A DNA stretch of 64,000 nucleotides from Alnus glutinosa. Lineage: Eukaryota; Streptophyta; Magnoliopsida; Fagales; Betulaceae. The notes under the pieces are model-generated. The model had not been told where the DNA came from and did no database searches. It worked only from the letters and a program-made list of their open reading frames with translations. Positions 1 through 11,708 of this stretch are shown one piece after another. How positions within the stretch are numbered: the first letter of the stretch is position 1; each line of letters begins with the position of its first letter. The stretch is from NCBI RefSeq assembly GCF_958979055.1, contig NC_084896.1, positions 26,398,001-26,462,000 of the forward strand, written 5' to 3'. A program made the position numbers and the translations under genes.

Positions 1-1585
1 TGATGTTAATTCCATATAAGCCGCTTCGGCATCACCGCGTTAAGAATAGTTAGTTCCCTCCTTTGAGATAGTGTTGAGAACTGATCAAGTTGCACAAAAC
101 ATTCTTATCAAGCTACAAACTGAATTAAAATGAGAAGACCATCAAGTATCTCCAGGTCATAACAAAGTACCAATTTGGTTTGCCCCTCTTCCAGTCTCAA
201 TTTCATTAGAAGCAATCATACTTTCAATCTTAGTAACTTGAGTAGATTGCAATTCATCATTGTGTTTTGAAGAACCAACAACAATGTTGATAATAAAATT
301 CAGAATCTCAAATAATTGATTGATGAACAGATTTTGCTTATCTAGATGCTGCAACCAAAGCTAACTGTAGCTTATGAGCAAAACAATGCACATTATATGC
401 ATAGAGACATTCTCTAAGAAATAAAGCTTGTAGCTCATTCCATTCATCACGCATATTACTACCTCCATCATATCCCTGACCTTGAATATTCTGAATTTTG
501 GGGTCGTTACAATAAATGACATCACATATCTTCTCTTTTAAAGTTAATGCAGTAGTATCTTTGACATGGACAATATGAAAAAATCTCTTTCGAATAAAAC
601 TATCTTTATCAACAAATCTCAAAATGATTGCCATTTGCTCAATTTTTTACTCATCCCAAGCTTCATCAACAAGAATGTAAAATTTGGCATCCTCAATTTC
701 TTTACGAATCACATCCTGCACTTTAATTGCAAAGATATGTAAAATTTCTTTTTGAATTTGGGGTGATGTATATTTGGCATTCCTTGGAGCATTTGTCAAC
801 ACTACTCCATCAACTTTATCATTAAAAGTTGCTAAAAACTTGATCAATTCAATGAAGTTATCTTTATTTTTTGAGTTGGAGCTTTGATCATGACCTGTAA
901 ATGCACATGCTTGGAATGCTAGCCATCAAACACTATTTATTGAGGTTTTGAGCCGCAATCGATTATTCTTCATTTCTTGTGATGACTGTTTTCCAATTAA
1001 CTTGCCAATATGTCGTGAATAATTCTTCAGATCTTCACAACATTTCATAGTAATTTTATGTAATGAATTGGGATCTGTCTCCACATGCCCCATTAAAGAA
1101 CAATTCATTCCATCGTTCATCTTTTTCCAATTCTTGAAACATTTCACTAAATGCATCTGATCTCAGACATCCTGTTGATTTCTTAACAAAAATGTAACAA
1201 GGATGATAAAAGATGGCATCATTTGATTCCGAATACTCAAACCAAATTGAGTATGTCTGAAACCAAGAAGTTCGAAATCGACGATGATGACTCTCCGGTC
1301 CTGAAGCTGGATATTCTGTAGGTTTAAGAATAGGTTGACATGGGTCAGCTCTAAGATAATCACATCGCATTGCATCTTGTAAGTTTACAGGAAATTTTCA
1401 TATTTGCGGACGTTTTCCTGGATCACGTTGCAAAGCGGTGGCATCAATTTCTTCAGGAAAGGTTCTTGGACATTTAAAAGGCCGCTCATAAGTTATTGAA
1501 GCATTAAGATCCGTTGCTAACAGTCTATTTAAAGGTGTATCACTATCAACCTCTGAATGACTCACATCTTTTTTCTTAAAGAATG
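1..1585 (-). pseudogene. hAT-derived zinc-finger MYM1-like / DUF4371 transposase pseudogene (runs off left edge)
   Basis: Read on the minus strand, several short frames line up in the order of a plant TTF-type zinc finger/DUF4371 protein (the zinc finger MYM-type protein 1-like group, domesticated or decayed hAT transposases). Near 1375-1160 is the N-terminal part with a WFEYS motif and a Cys-containing segment; near 850-650 is a DUF4371 stretch with ILVDEAWDE; near 634-338 is the family hallmark GQGYDGGSNMRDEW followed by YNVHCFAHKLQLALVAASR; near 354-157 is the ETGRGANQIGTL segment; 150-1 continues toward the catalytic region. The pieces lie in different frames and are separated by stops (for example an in-frame stop near 650), so this is a broken copy. 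No intact hAT C-terminal dimerisation domain lies inside the window. The family call is recognition from known motifs; terminal inverted repeats were not found. Confidence 0.85.
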
Positions 1586-2498
1586 AATCGATCGATTGTT
1601 TTTGATTTGCTTATATTTTTCTAAACTATAAGAAAAATTTATAGATGAATAAATTAACCGAACCTATAAATATAAGATCTTTATTAGAATTTTTTATTTA
1701 TAATAGTTCTTATTAGCATTAACAACCGAAAAAGTAACAAATAATTAACCAAATCAAAAAACCCATCAAATTAAAAAAAAAAAAATCAATAATCAAAGTA
1801 ACTATTAAACAATATATATATATATATATTTTGCTTGACAAATAAACTAAGCACAGTTAATAGGGTATAAAAAAAAATGAGTACCTTTCAGTAAATCAAT
1901 GTTATCTTGAGCTTGAGAGGTTTCTTGAAAACAAATCAAAGATAATAATGTGCTAGCTGAACGCTGCAAATCAATAAAAAAAAAAATTAGAAGAATAAAT
2001 GATGGAACACAATAAAAAAAAAAAAGAGAAAAAGAGGCATACTTAGTTTCATTTTTTGTGTATTTATTTTGTAAGCTTCTTAAGAATTAATATTCTATCC
2101 AGACTAAATACTGAAAAAATAAAAAATATAAAAAAAATATAAAAAAAATTAAATAATAAAAACAAATATAAAATTTTTCATCAATCAAAGACAAATATTA
2201 ACAAAGCATATTTGATTAATTTGTTATTTTCTCGCCTTAGTCACATAATCACATTTGAAATTTTGAATCATTTGATTCCTAATTACAAAAAAAAAAAAAG
2301 TCTCATATTCCAAACATTCCAGTATTTCCACCACAACAAACAATACATTACTCCTCAATTCTCTACCCACCCATGGTCCCACGTGTCCAAGACTAAGTCA
2401 AAGTAGTTTTTTAGTGGTCCATTGATTCACTTTCTAGTTTCTAGGACCTTTCGGCTTGCACAGAACCACAATGTTCCTCATTTCCTCGATTCCATTTT
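1586..2498. other. AT-rich intergenic DNA
   Basis: This stretch is very AT-rich, with A and T homopolymers and a short (TA)n run near 1813-1829. The only open frames are short and low in complexity. I see no gene in it; it may hold the decayed 5' part of the hAT-like pseudogene. Confidence 0.6.
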
Positions 2499-3307
2499 GG
2501 GAAATGTTATAGGTACTTACAGTTTTACAAAGAGAAGCTTACAAACTGATGTGGCATCTTACATAAAGATGAAAACGCCCTTTACCAGCCCTAACAAAAA
2601 TCTACAGCCCCAAGAAAAATGCCTCCAGATATAAATCCTCTTCCCCGTCGCCGGAAAAAGATCCAGATCTCACCGGATGGCCGGCCCTCTAGCCACATCA
2701 CTTCGGCGACCAGACCTCGACCACCAACGAGCTCCCTACACCATCGGAAACTGGAGAGATCTCTCGGATCTCTCTTTGTCTAGAAACCCACGCACACCAA
2801 TGTGGGTCTGGTGGAAGCCAGAAAACTCCCAAACCCGACCCCGACGGTGTCGGAAACTCTTGTGGTCGGGGTCGGGAGTTTTTGGCTTGCTCGAGTCGCG
2901 TTGTGCATCCTTTGAGAGATCCGGCCGGATCTCTCAAACCCATGCCGGTGTGCATGGGTTTCCGGCCAGAAACCTAGATCTGACTAGCAACCCACGCACA
3001 CCGGTGTGGGTTTGAGTGATCTGGCCGGAAACCCACACTGGTGTGAGTGGGTTTGGTTGGTCCGGCCGGAAACCCACGCACACCAGCGTGGGTTTGATGG
3101 GTCGAGGTGCGTGGGTTTTCGGTGGTGTCGGGAGTTGTGCTCAGCCGGCGTACTGGGTTTCCGACATGCTAGGTTTCAACAGGAGATGAAAAGGGCATTT
3201 TTGTCTCTATGTACTAAAATTTGTTTTGACTTATTTAACCATTAAACTGACGTGGATCCTCATAAGCCTCCCTTTGTAAAAGTGTACGTACCTCTAGCAT
3301 TTCTCTT
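2499..3307. mobile_element. Inverted-repeat (MITE/Mutator-like) element with GC-rich minisatellite core
   Basis: The ends form an imperfect inverted repeat. The left arm near 2499-2590 contains GGAAATGTTATAGGTACTTA followed by a TTTTACAAAG segment; the reverse complement of 3230-3307 reads AGAAATGCTAGAGGTACGTA and then TTTTACAAAG. Further inward both arms encode a similar 'GATGAAAA..GCCC/GGGCATTTTT' segment. The centre (2640-3160) is GC-rich, unlike its surroundings, and holds several copies of a palindromic unit built on ACCCACGCACACC / GGTGTGGGTTT with GGCCGG between them. The open frames of 85-112 codons here are translations of this repeat and do not resemble a known protein. No clear target-site duplication was found, so the superfamily (Mutator-like from the GAAATGCTA end) is inference. 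Confidence 0.55.
2780..3125. repeat. Degenerate palindromic minisatellite
   Basis: At least five degenerate copies of a self-complementary unit (AACCCACGCACACC ... GGTGTGGGTTT) occur near 2788, 2937, 2990, 3028 and 3070, separated by GGCCGGAA or GATCTGGCC spacers. The units can pair with each other and with themselves. The array sits inside the inverted-repeat element. Confidence 0.6.
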
Positions 3308-4275
3308 CCTTTTCTCTCCCCCCGCACCAAGTCTCAAATTTTGTTCACTTTCCTTTGTTTCAAGGACCTTCCAAAATTCCACAAGGCCACACCCTCCCAT
3401 CTTCTCATTTTTTTTTTAGAGGTAAATCTTCTACAATTCTCATTCATCTTTTGAATCTTGAATATTTTAACCATTCTTATCAGTTTTTTTCTTTGTTTTC
3501 AACCTCACCTCATGCCTTCCTCACTCAAAAGAAAAAAAAAAAATGGCGTCTTTCAGAGAAAGCAGATAACTCACGGTGACAGTGCCTAAAGGCTAGATGA
3601 GTGCTGATTGCTGGACCGTTAGTGGTGGTGTGTCGGGTGCGTGGACGGCCGATGGTGGATGCACAGCCAGATCTGATCATGGACCTCATGGTGTTTTCAA
3701 AGCCCTTTTTCACTTCTTCTAATCTTCTCAGATCTCAGTTCTTTCGCATCTGAGCCTCTCACTCTCGATATTTTCACAACTGAACCACAACTATGAGCAT
3801 TTTCTTTTTCTTTTTATTAGGGTTGGGTGACACTTGACAAAGAGTTATTGAGGAAAATTTGAGAGAGTTATTGAAAACTGAAAAACAAATTTTGCATTTT
3901 CCCCATTTTCTCTTGTGAAGTATGAATTTTTTATTGACATTTCACATTTGCCGTGTTGGAGAGGATTTGATTGTTGTCTGCCGATATTATTTTTTTTTCC
4001 TATCTGCTGCTTACTGCGTAGCCTCTATGGTTTTTTTTTAATTTTTAATTTTTTTTTTAATTTTTTTTAATTTTTTATTTTGATTTTTAAAGATTCAGGT
4101 GCGTGAACTACATCACTGAGGCCTGAAGGCAATTTTTTTTGTTTGTTTGTTTGTTTGTTTTATTTTATTTTTTTAAGAAAAAAAATTATAGTAGTAGTTG
4201 TTTAAATTTTTAGGGTTGGTTTTTTAAACCTCATTTTTACTTATCAAAAACCAAAAAAAATAGAAGCCAAAAGTA

Positions 4276-4306
<31 letters not shown>

Positions 4307-4340
4307 GGGGCGGGGGGCCATGACGGGTCTCCACCCCCTG
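3308..4340. other. Intergenic stretch, no gene seen
   Basis: T-rich and simple sequence. A (TTTG)n run lies near 4138-4160 and a G homopolymer near 4290-4317. Short frames around 3355-3713 are not conserved with anything else in the window. I see no supported gene. Confidence 0.6.
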
Positions 4341-4687
4341 GTTACATCCAATAGGAAGCCGACACGTGTCTATTACGATAAAAAAATATAAATTCGAATA
4401 AAAATATATAAAAGAAATATTTGTTTTAAAAAAAAAATACTGAAGGGGTGGCAGCCGTGGCTTGGCCACCCCCAGAGTTGGCCGGGGTTGGCCTTTGGCC
4501 ACTCCGAAAGGCATTTAGGGGCGGTCGTGCACCACTCCCGGCCATCCCCATTGGCTGGCGGCATCCACCCCTTTAATATTTTTATTTTTAAACAAATATT
4601 TTTGTTTTATTTATTTATATTTTTATTAGATTTTATATATATTTTTTATTATATTGAACATGTGTCGGCTTCCTATTGGGTGTGATA
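4341..4687. mobile_element. Foldback MITE with GC-rich core
   Basis: The ends are inverted copies: CCAATAGGAAGCCGACACGT on the left (from about 4348) matches the reverse complement of the right end (CATGTGTCGGCTTCCTATTGG, 4659-4679) with one mismatch. Both arms continue inward as AT-rich inverted sequence (AAATATTTGTTTT on the left against AAACAAATATTT on the right). The core (4440-4575) is GC-rich, with CCACCCC/GGGGTGG blocks that can pair with each other. Right of it, 4720-4850 resembles the arm of the MITE at 14684-15239, so it may lie inside an older element. No protein is encoded. Confidence 0.75.
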
Positions 4688-5067
4688 TGGCTGACAAATG
4701 GAATCTGTTAATTTGATGAATAGAAAACGTGATCAGGGATTAATTTATAATTATAGTTTACCACAATGATCCTCAATAAGCTTTTTGTAACACAATGAGT
4801 GATTTGTAATTTAAGCAATCGCATGGAGCAGTAATACAATTATACAAAATATGATGAAGAATTTTTACGCACCTAAGCCGAATCAGATTACATATCTTGG
4901 CCCATGAGATCTCTCAGTCCAGTACCCACAGACTGGCCCATCAGATTTTTGTCCGGTACAGCCATACTGGAAAGCTGATTCTGTGCGCTCGTATTGTTCA
5001 GTCTATCACATACCCAAATCAATCTCTTCATCAGTGGTCTCAGATCAGAAACTGAGACACCCAAAAT
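4688..5067. other. MITE remnant and probable 5' region of the transporter gene
   Basis: About 4720-4850 resembles one arm of the element at 14684-15239 (shared ATTATAGTTTACCACAATGA-like and TTTGTAATTTAAGCAA segments). The remainder up to 5067 should hold the promoter and 5' untranslated region of the transporter gene. No convincing TATA box could be singled out. Confidence 0.5.
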
Positions 5068-8000
5068 ATGGAGTACAGAAAAATCAAAGATCAGGTTCTT
5101 TGTTTCCAATTGTGTACTTCAATTTAGTTTATTTATAGCACAAATTATTCGAAATCTCAATCTCCTCTCTGATTGACAGCGGAATGGGTTGTTTGTATAT
5201 GTGTAGGATAAAGATGGGGATGGTGGTGGAGACGACATAGAGAGCTCAAGAGGGAAAGCTCATTCAGTGAGTAATGTGGATATTCAGCGCACCAAGTGGA
5301 AGCGCAAGTATGTGAGTTTTTCCTTTATGTTTTCATTCTAATTCCAATACAGAGAACAAAGATGAAGAGAGGGAGAGAGAGGGTAATTCATGTATGCGTA
5401 TATGGTTTTGGTGTTTGCTTATAGGTCCGTTGTTACGCTCGCATTGACTGTTCTTACGAGTTCGCAAGCGATACTTATTGTGTGGTCTAAGAGAGCTGGC
5501 AAGTATGAGTATAGTGTTACCACTGCAAATTTTATGGTAAGAAAATAATACCCAGAAGAAAAAAAAAATTTACTAATTAATATATGTGTTTTGGATTGTG
5601 GGTAGGTCTCTGGTTCAAATCTTACCAATCAAACAGATAGATGTAATGTCGTTTTCTATGAATCAAACACTTTATTTCTCTTTCTTGAATTAGGTGGAGA
5701 CTTTGAAATGTGCATTATCACTTGCAGCCTTGGCCAGAATCTGGAGAAGTGAAGGTGTTACAGAAGATAACAGGTTTCTCATGTTGTAACTTTGATTTTT
5801 TTATCGAGTTTGAACTATCACTATGCTCCCCATGTTGTGTTGTCCTGGTTATGTAATTGTATTTGTAACTTCAAATTCTTACCCAAGTTTTACTTAACAA
5901 AAAAAAAAAAAAAAAACTTATCCAAGCTTATTTTCTTCGGTTGATGGGCATTGTCAATGAGCTAAATAACAATTTTTTGTAATGTCTTGTTCTTTCTTGG
6001 ATCCTGCCGTTGAACTAGGTTGAATACAACATTGGATGAAGTTATTGTGTTCCCCATTCCTGCAGCACTTTACCTAGTCAAAAACTTGCTTCAGGTTGGT
6101 TGTGTTTTTTCTCTTTTAGAAATTGCAATACCATTTGTTTTCTTGCTTCCCAAAATATGATTATGTGTATTCTTCGTTTTTCTGTTGCAGTATTACATCT
6201 TTGCATATGTCGATGCACCAGGTTATCAGATACTGAAGAACCTGAATATTATAAGTACCGGTGTTCTGTACAGAATTATACTTAAAAAGAAGTGAGTCCT
6301 TACTATCGTTGATACTGTTAAAAATCTGAATAGTCATAACAACTCATTTGGTTCACATGTCACCTCATTGATACTGTTAAAAATCATTACAGTTAAGAAT
6401 GTTGGCATGAGTAGAAAGGGCAATAAAAAAATAATAATAAATTCAGTTCTTTGTTTTCTTTTTCTTTGTCTACCTTTTCAATTCAAGCCCATATTGGGTA
6501 TGTGAAAACTTCCATGAGGATGAGAGTGAAATCAACTCTTATCTCCAGTCTGATTAAAGAAAAAGCTAATGTTCAAACAAATTAAAAAGTTAAAGCCAAA
6601 CCAGATGGGAATTTGCAAAATTTTATTATAAATCCTGTTCTAAATCTTTCAGGTTGAGCGAGATTCAGTGGGCAGCTTTCATTCTACTATGTGCTGGGTG
6701 CACCACAGCTCAGCTAAAATCGAAGTAAGATTGATTACACATTTTGTTTTTGGATTGTTTCAGATGTAGTTACTTGTCTTGTGTATGTTGACCTTGAAGA
6801 TACTATTTGAATTGTCACATGTATGGTCCATTCTGATGGACATGTGTGTTGCATACCTATGATTCAGGATGACATGTAGTCAACTAACGAATGAAGGATA
6901 ATGTTTTTCACTAAATCTTATACCACTTTGTATGAATACAAGTTATCTCGATGCAAGTAGCTATGTATTTGAGAACCAGGGATTAGTGAACATTGTTTCC
7001 CACTACTATATTTCTGTAATCTTTATTTGAAATTCCGCTCTTATGTACTTTCAAGTTATTGGCCATGCCTTAGAAAATGACTTTGTTTTTGCAGTTCAGA
7101 TCATGTTCTTCAAACTCCTTTTCAAGGCTGGGTGATGGCCATTGTGAGTCGCCTTATGCCCTTAATTTGACATTGAGAGGAAAACTATAAAAGAAGAAAA
7201 AAAAAAAACATATTATAACTTAAAATACTTGTTATCATAATAGTGGGTACTTTCTTTGCAGGTCATGGCACTATTGAGTGGTTTTGCAGGAGTATATACC
7301 GAGGTGAGCTTTTAAGTACATGGTTTGCACTCTAGTTCTTCAGAACCACGTCATGTGGATTGTTTTGTTTTTGAGCTCGATCCAAAGTAACATGATCAGT
7401 GTTGGGGTTGAATATGGTTAGTTACTGGATTTCCTAACAGAGTGATTGAGGATGTGTAGAGCTCCATTGAGTTTGAAAGGTGCAATTTCTCAATTGAACG
7501 ATCAAGAAAACCTTTTAAGTAACTTGCTTATGATTTTGGCAGGCCATAATTAAAAAGCGTCCTACGAGAAACATAAATGTGCAGAACTTCTGGTTGTATG
7601 TCTTTGGGATGATCTTCAATGCCGCTGCTATACTGGTCCAAGATTTTGATGCAGTGATGAATAAGTAATTTGAGCTTTCCTCTTTGTTTCTGATTATCCT
7701 CTTGCAGTTGCTCTATCCTGAATCTTCTTCATTTTCCCATGTGACTTCATTATTAAAAAGATTCTTTAGTGCCTTAGAAATGGAATATTCTTTCTTTTCT
7801 GCTTATGAGTTTAAGAAGTATTAGTTTAGAAGTTATTGTTTATTTGTTCAGGGGGTTCTTCCATGGATACTCGTTTATTACAGTTCTCATGATTGTCAAC
7901 CATGCACTCAGGTATCTTACTCCCTTTCTTGGCATAATCAAGCTTATCAGTAGCTTGTTTGCTTGCACTAGTTATTTCTTTAGAGTAAATTTCTCACTTC

Positions 8001-9934
8001 CAGGCATGAGGAATCCTTTATGATTTAGTAAAGCTTTTGATAATTATCATATGGATTTGAAAACTGTGATTATCAGAGCCTATTTTAAAGAAATGTTTAC
8101 CTACATAGTATTTCAGCCCATGTTATAAGAGTGCTTGGTTATGTTTTCATGGCTTAAAATATTTTCCACGTGCTATTATCTTTGGGTCAGGATAAAGAAT
8201 TTTTTATGAAATGTCTATGAAAAGAATTTTTATTTGGCTATCTTCAAGATCCAATGGCCTATAGATTGATTGAAAAGATACTTTGTGCTTCTGGGTTTGT
8301 GCTTTGCGTTCCCTCCCAGAAATGTATGAAGCGATGGTTCACTTTCAATTGGAGATTGAGACGCAAAAATAGGAGCTTGATTGGTGTTATTGTATAGGAA
8401 CTATAATAAGATGAAACAAGAATATAGTAGCCAATATGTAACAAGATCCCCTTATTTGTTCATAAAGTCATCTCTTTTGTGATTGTTAGTTTGTTAGTGA
8501 CTTCTATATCATGGTGGGGATTTCACCCTTTAAAACAATTGATTGCATGCACACGCACACACACGCACACAATGGTAACGAAGTATTTTTGTGATACAAA
8601 AAACTGCACAAGATTTTTTTTTTTTTTCTTCTGTAAATAATTATCTACTTTTGTCTCTGTCACCTTCCTACTCTTCTTTTATAGAATCTGCTTACATGAT
8701 TTTCTTTTGTGCAGTGGAATTGCTGTATCAATGGTAATGAAGTATGCCGACAATATTGTGAAGGTAAGACATGGAAATATAACTTTGAATCTTTGAGACA
8801 TTAACTGAAGTGCATTTACGTGAATCTACATAAGTGCTGGAATCATTATCGGGCATATCATGGAAACATTTCTCTTATCAATTGCCAGTGGTTGTTTGGC
8901 CCATAAAGGGGAAAAGGCATCTGCCATCCTTCATTGATGGTGGAATTTGTGAAAATGTTGTCCTTATCAAAATTTACCTATGTCCTTTTTCCGTCACCAA
9001 AAAAGTGTTAAATGCACAGGGTTACAGTTTCTGTACTAAAGAAGGCTCGGTGTGGAATTAGAATCGTATATGGATGAACATTAGAAACTCTGTTGGGAAA
9101 ATCTCTTTTTGCTGTTTTGGATCCCATTTCTGTGTTATTTTGGACTGTTTTCGTGTTTGGCAAAAGGTTTGATCCAGGGACGGAGGAATGGGGGGCTGGT
9201 ATAGGCCATGGCCCCCCTCAATTCCTAAAAAAAAGAAAAAAAAATAAAAATTAGCCTATTGGCCCTAGCAACAATTTTTTGGCTCTTGGTCCTTGCCCAT
9301 AAAAGCTTTTGGCTCTGTTCCTGGTTTGATCCAAGTGATTGGCTTCATTGATCTTACTAATAACATTATTGTGGCAAATATAATGCTGATAGTTCTCGCT
9401 AAACATGTTGAAGTCTTTGTTTTTTTCCCCAAGGTGAGCCTCAGTGAGTATCCAATTCTCTATGCAATTTTATTGGTTATTATAAATTGTGATACTCAGA
9501 AGTATTATTGTCCTGCCCTAGACATTTTCTGTACCTTGTGATTAAGTTCCAATTTTTATTTAGCTTGCCCATGTTTGTGCAGGTGTACTCTACTTCAGTG
9601 GCAATGCTTCTCACAGCTGTTGTTTCTGTCTTTTTGTTTGGCTTTGATCTTTCGCTTGCCTTCTTCCTTGGCTCAACGTAAGTTACTTCTAGTTACATGT
9701 TTTATCTGCCTCCTCCATAGTCGGATTATGAGCAGTTCTCTGTCATTTCTCCTGTTTTTCAGGAATGCATATCCATTATGTTAGGATTGATCACGCCATA
9801 ATTTAATGTGTTTTTAAAGAATATTGACTATTGAAAGCTTGATGGTAGTTATGTTTGTTTACTTTCTTTCTTGTGTTTCCAGTGTGGTGTCTGTTGCAGT
9901 ATATCTACATTCTGCTGGGAAGCTGCAAAGATAG
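5068..9934 (+). CDS. Nucleotide-sugar transporter, CMP-sialic acid transporter-like (14 exons, 345 aa)
   Basis: Exons joined by GT-AG introns: 5068-5094, 5207-5307, 5425-5536, 5694-5773, 6019-6094, 6191-6291, 6653-6724, 7095-7143, 7262-7303, 7543-7664, 7852-7911, 8715-8763, 9583-9677, 9883-9934. They total 1038 nt, remain in frame throughout and end in TAG at 9932-9934. The protein starts MEYRKIKD, as in plant CMP-sialic acid transporter-like proteins such as Arabidopsis At4g35335, and keeps family stretches TSSQAILIVWSKRAGKYEYS, YYIFAYVDAPGYQILKNLNI, VMALLSGFAGVYTEAIIKKR, FFHGYSFIT and GIAVSMVMKYADNIVKVYST. This is the Nuc_sug_transp family: about ten membrane helices in Golgi or ER membranes, exchanging nucleotide sugars for nucleoside monophosphates. 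Plants lack clear sialic acid, so the true substrate is probably another nucleotide sugar and cannot be read from sequence. Length is close to the Arabidopsis protein. The gene looks intact and is the only multi-exon gene fully resolved here. Confidence 0.95.
9175..9323. mobile_element. hAT-type MITE in intron 12 of the transporter gene
   Basis: A 149-bp insert begins CAGGGACGGAGG and ends CTCTGTTCCTG (imperfect terminal inverted repeat CAGGGACGGA / CAGGAACAGA). It is flanked by an exact 8-bp duplication GTTTGATC at 9167-9174 and 9324-9331. The 8-bp target duplication and CAGGG ends are those of hAT elements. It carries no coding capacity and lies in the intron between exons 12 and 13. Confidence 0.88.
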
Positions 9935-9982
9935 CCTCGTGCCCTCTTTACCCAAATTTGTTTAACATCCGTGTAATGCTAT

Positions 9983-9985
<3 letters not shown>

Positions 9986-10027
<42 letters not shown>
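9986..10027 (+). repeat. (TC)n microsatellite
   Basis: An uninterrupted run of about 21 TC units lies just 3' of the transporter stop codon, probably within or beside its 3' untranslated region. Confidence 0.97.
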
Positions 10028-10030
<3 letters not shown>

Positions 10031-11633
10031 ATGTTGCTTTAGAATATATTATCTTGAAATTAAGGATACATGTAATTTTCAGTCAATTGATTTAATGTCA
10101 GTAATCTAACCATTCTGCTTTCCAGCAAATTTCTTGTAAAATCACAATGACAAATGTGACCAGTTTCATCCATAAAACATTTTTGATCAATCTCAGACTT
10201 CATTTTGTTGATTATGTGTGGGTTGACCAGTGTTCGTAGTTTAATTTTGGAGGAACTGTGAGATGGAATTCTAAAAGGAATAAAAATTCAAGGAAATTCA
10301 CAATGGATGATGATATTCATCAAGTCTATAGGATCAATAGAACTCGGAAAATGGAGAGAATCCGGTTAGTTGTTTTATTAGGGGTAAAATTGTCATTTCA
10401 CCTTTTGGAACAATTTTGCCCATGATAAAACAACGACTAACCGGCTCATCTCCTTTTCTCAAATGAAATGGAGAGACACCGTTTGCAACTCTAATATCAT
10501 CTTTAATTACTAAACTGGATTGATAGATCCACCCTAATTTCAACTTTTCCTAAAAGGGAAAAAAATTAAATCACATGTAGAGTTGTAGTGTTTCAATTAG
10601 ACCGTCTGATTTCAATTGTACCCAACTGTCTAGTTAAATATTGGAAACGGATCAACTGATTAAGATTTAATCGCATTATAAATAAGATTAAGTATTGGAA
10701 AACATATTGATCTAACGTTTGTAAATAAAATCATTTTGATCGAATGGTCCAAATTTAACATTGTTAAAACTGAAGATTTAAATAAACATACTTGATGTAT
10801 TGTTGCCACATAGATAGTATAATGCTTGGTCATTGCTGCATTGTACCGCTACAAGTAATCTTGACAGTGTTCTTTGTCTTAAATGTTAAGTTTTTTTTTT
10901 TTGTACAGAATTCATTTTAAGACATGTCTACACAAGAAGGGAAATAAGGATTCGAACTAGTGACCTAATTTTGATAAAGCGTGGTCTTCAGCCGATTAAA
11001 CTACCTCTAACTGTGTATATAAAGTCAATATTGTCATATTGATATATTTTTTTTATAAAATTTAAATAATGTGCAACAAATCTTGAAAATCAAATGACAT
11101 GTTAGATACACAACTTTAGATCTTGAAAATCAAATGAAATAAATCCGTCCTTAATATGGCTGAAGAAACAACACTTTCCCATTCTAGAATAAAGACATGT
11201 GAGAGACGATTTGGGATCGTTTGGTAAAGAGTTTTGTTGTGAATTTTATTTGAATAGTAATAAAAAGTCATTAATGCAATATAAGGTAAAATGAGTTTTG
11301 AATTTTTTGTAGGAGAAAATTTTAAAAAAAGTTGTTTGGCAATAGTTTTGAAAAGAAGTTGAACTTTTCTTTTCCTTTTTTTTTTTTTTAAAAAAAAAGA
11401 AAAGAAAAGAAAAGAGAAAGGTGGTTGCCAAGTAGGGCCTTGGGCCCTGTGATTACACTAACATAATCCAGGTGAGATTTATGATGGGCCTCAAGGACCA
11501 AGCCCATGCTAACACACGAACTAGGGTTTCTCCTGTTCGTCTTCTCCATACCACCCCAATTGAGCGATGTTATGAACTTAGGCGTTTTAAGAAGTAAATA
11601 AGATAGTTTTTTGACACTTAAAGGGTCAATCCC
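10028..11633. other. Intergenic DNA between the transporter and the F-box array
   Basis: No gene is seen apart from the SINE described separately at 10890-11012. About 11212-11400 holds a 'GGGATCGTTTGGTAAA' sequence of the kind found at MITE ends, with a T-rich and A-rich palindrome at 11368-11415. The last 130 bp form the leader of the first F-box gene. Confidence 0.55.
10890..11012 (-). mobile_element. tRNA-derived SINE (diverged)
   Basis: On the plus strand it starts with a T run (the tail), then GACATGTCTACACAAGAAGG, then GATTCGAACTAGTGACCT, the complement of a tRNA-like B box, and ends CTTCAGCCGATTAAACTACCT, the complement of a tRNA-like A box region. The same layout occurs at 30596-30709, 36382-36468 and, on the plus strand, 63785-63890. 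No target duplication was resolved for this copy. Confidence 0.75.
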
Positions 11634-11708
11634 ATGTCCTTCCCTCACCTCCCTTTGTCGGCTCTCCGACACCAGGGCCATAACAAGCGAAAAGAGAAAT
11701 TCACAGAG

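Noticed and set aside
2780-3125. CRISPR-like regularly spaced repeats
   Set aside because: Eukaryotic DNA, degenerate units, and self-complementary spacers; it is a minisatellite.
11634-11708. Upstream ATG extending F1 by 25 residues
   Set aside because: The extension is not shared by the other copies; the GAGATGTCGGAG start is conserved in all.
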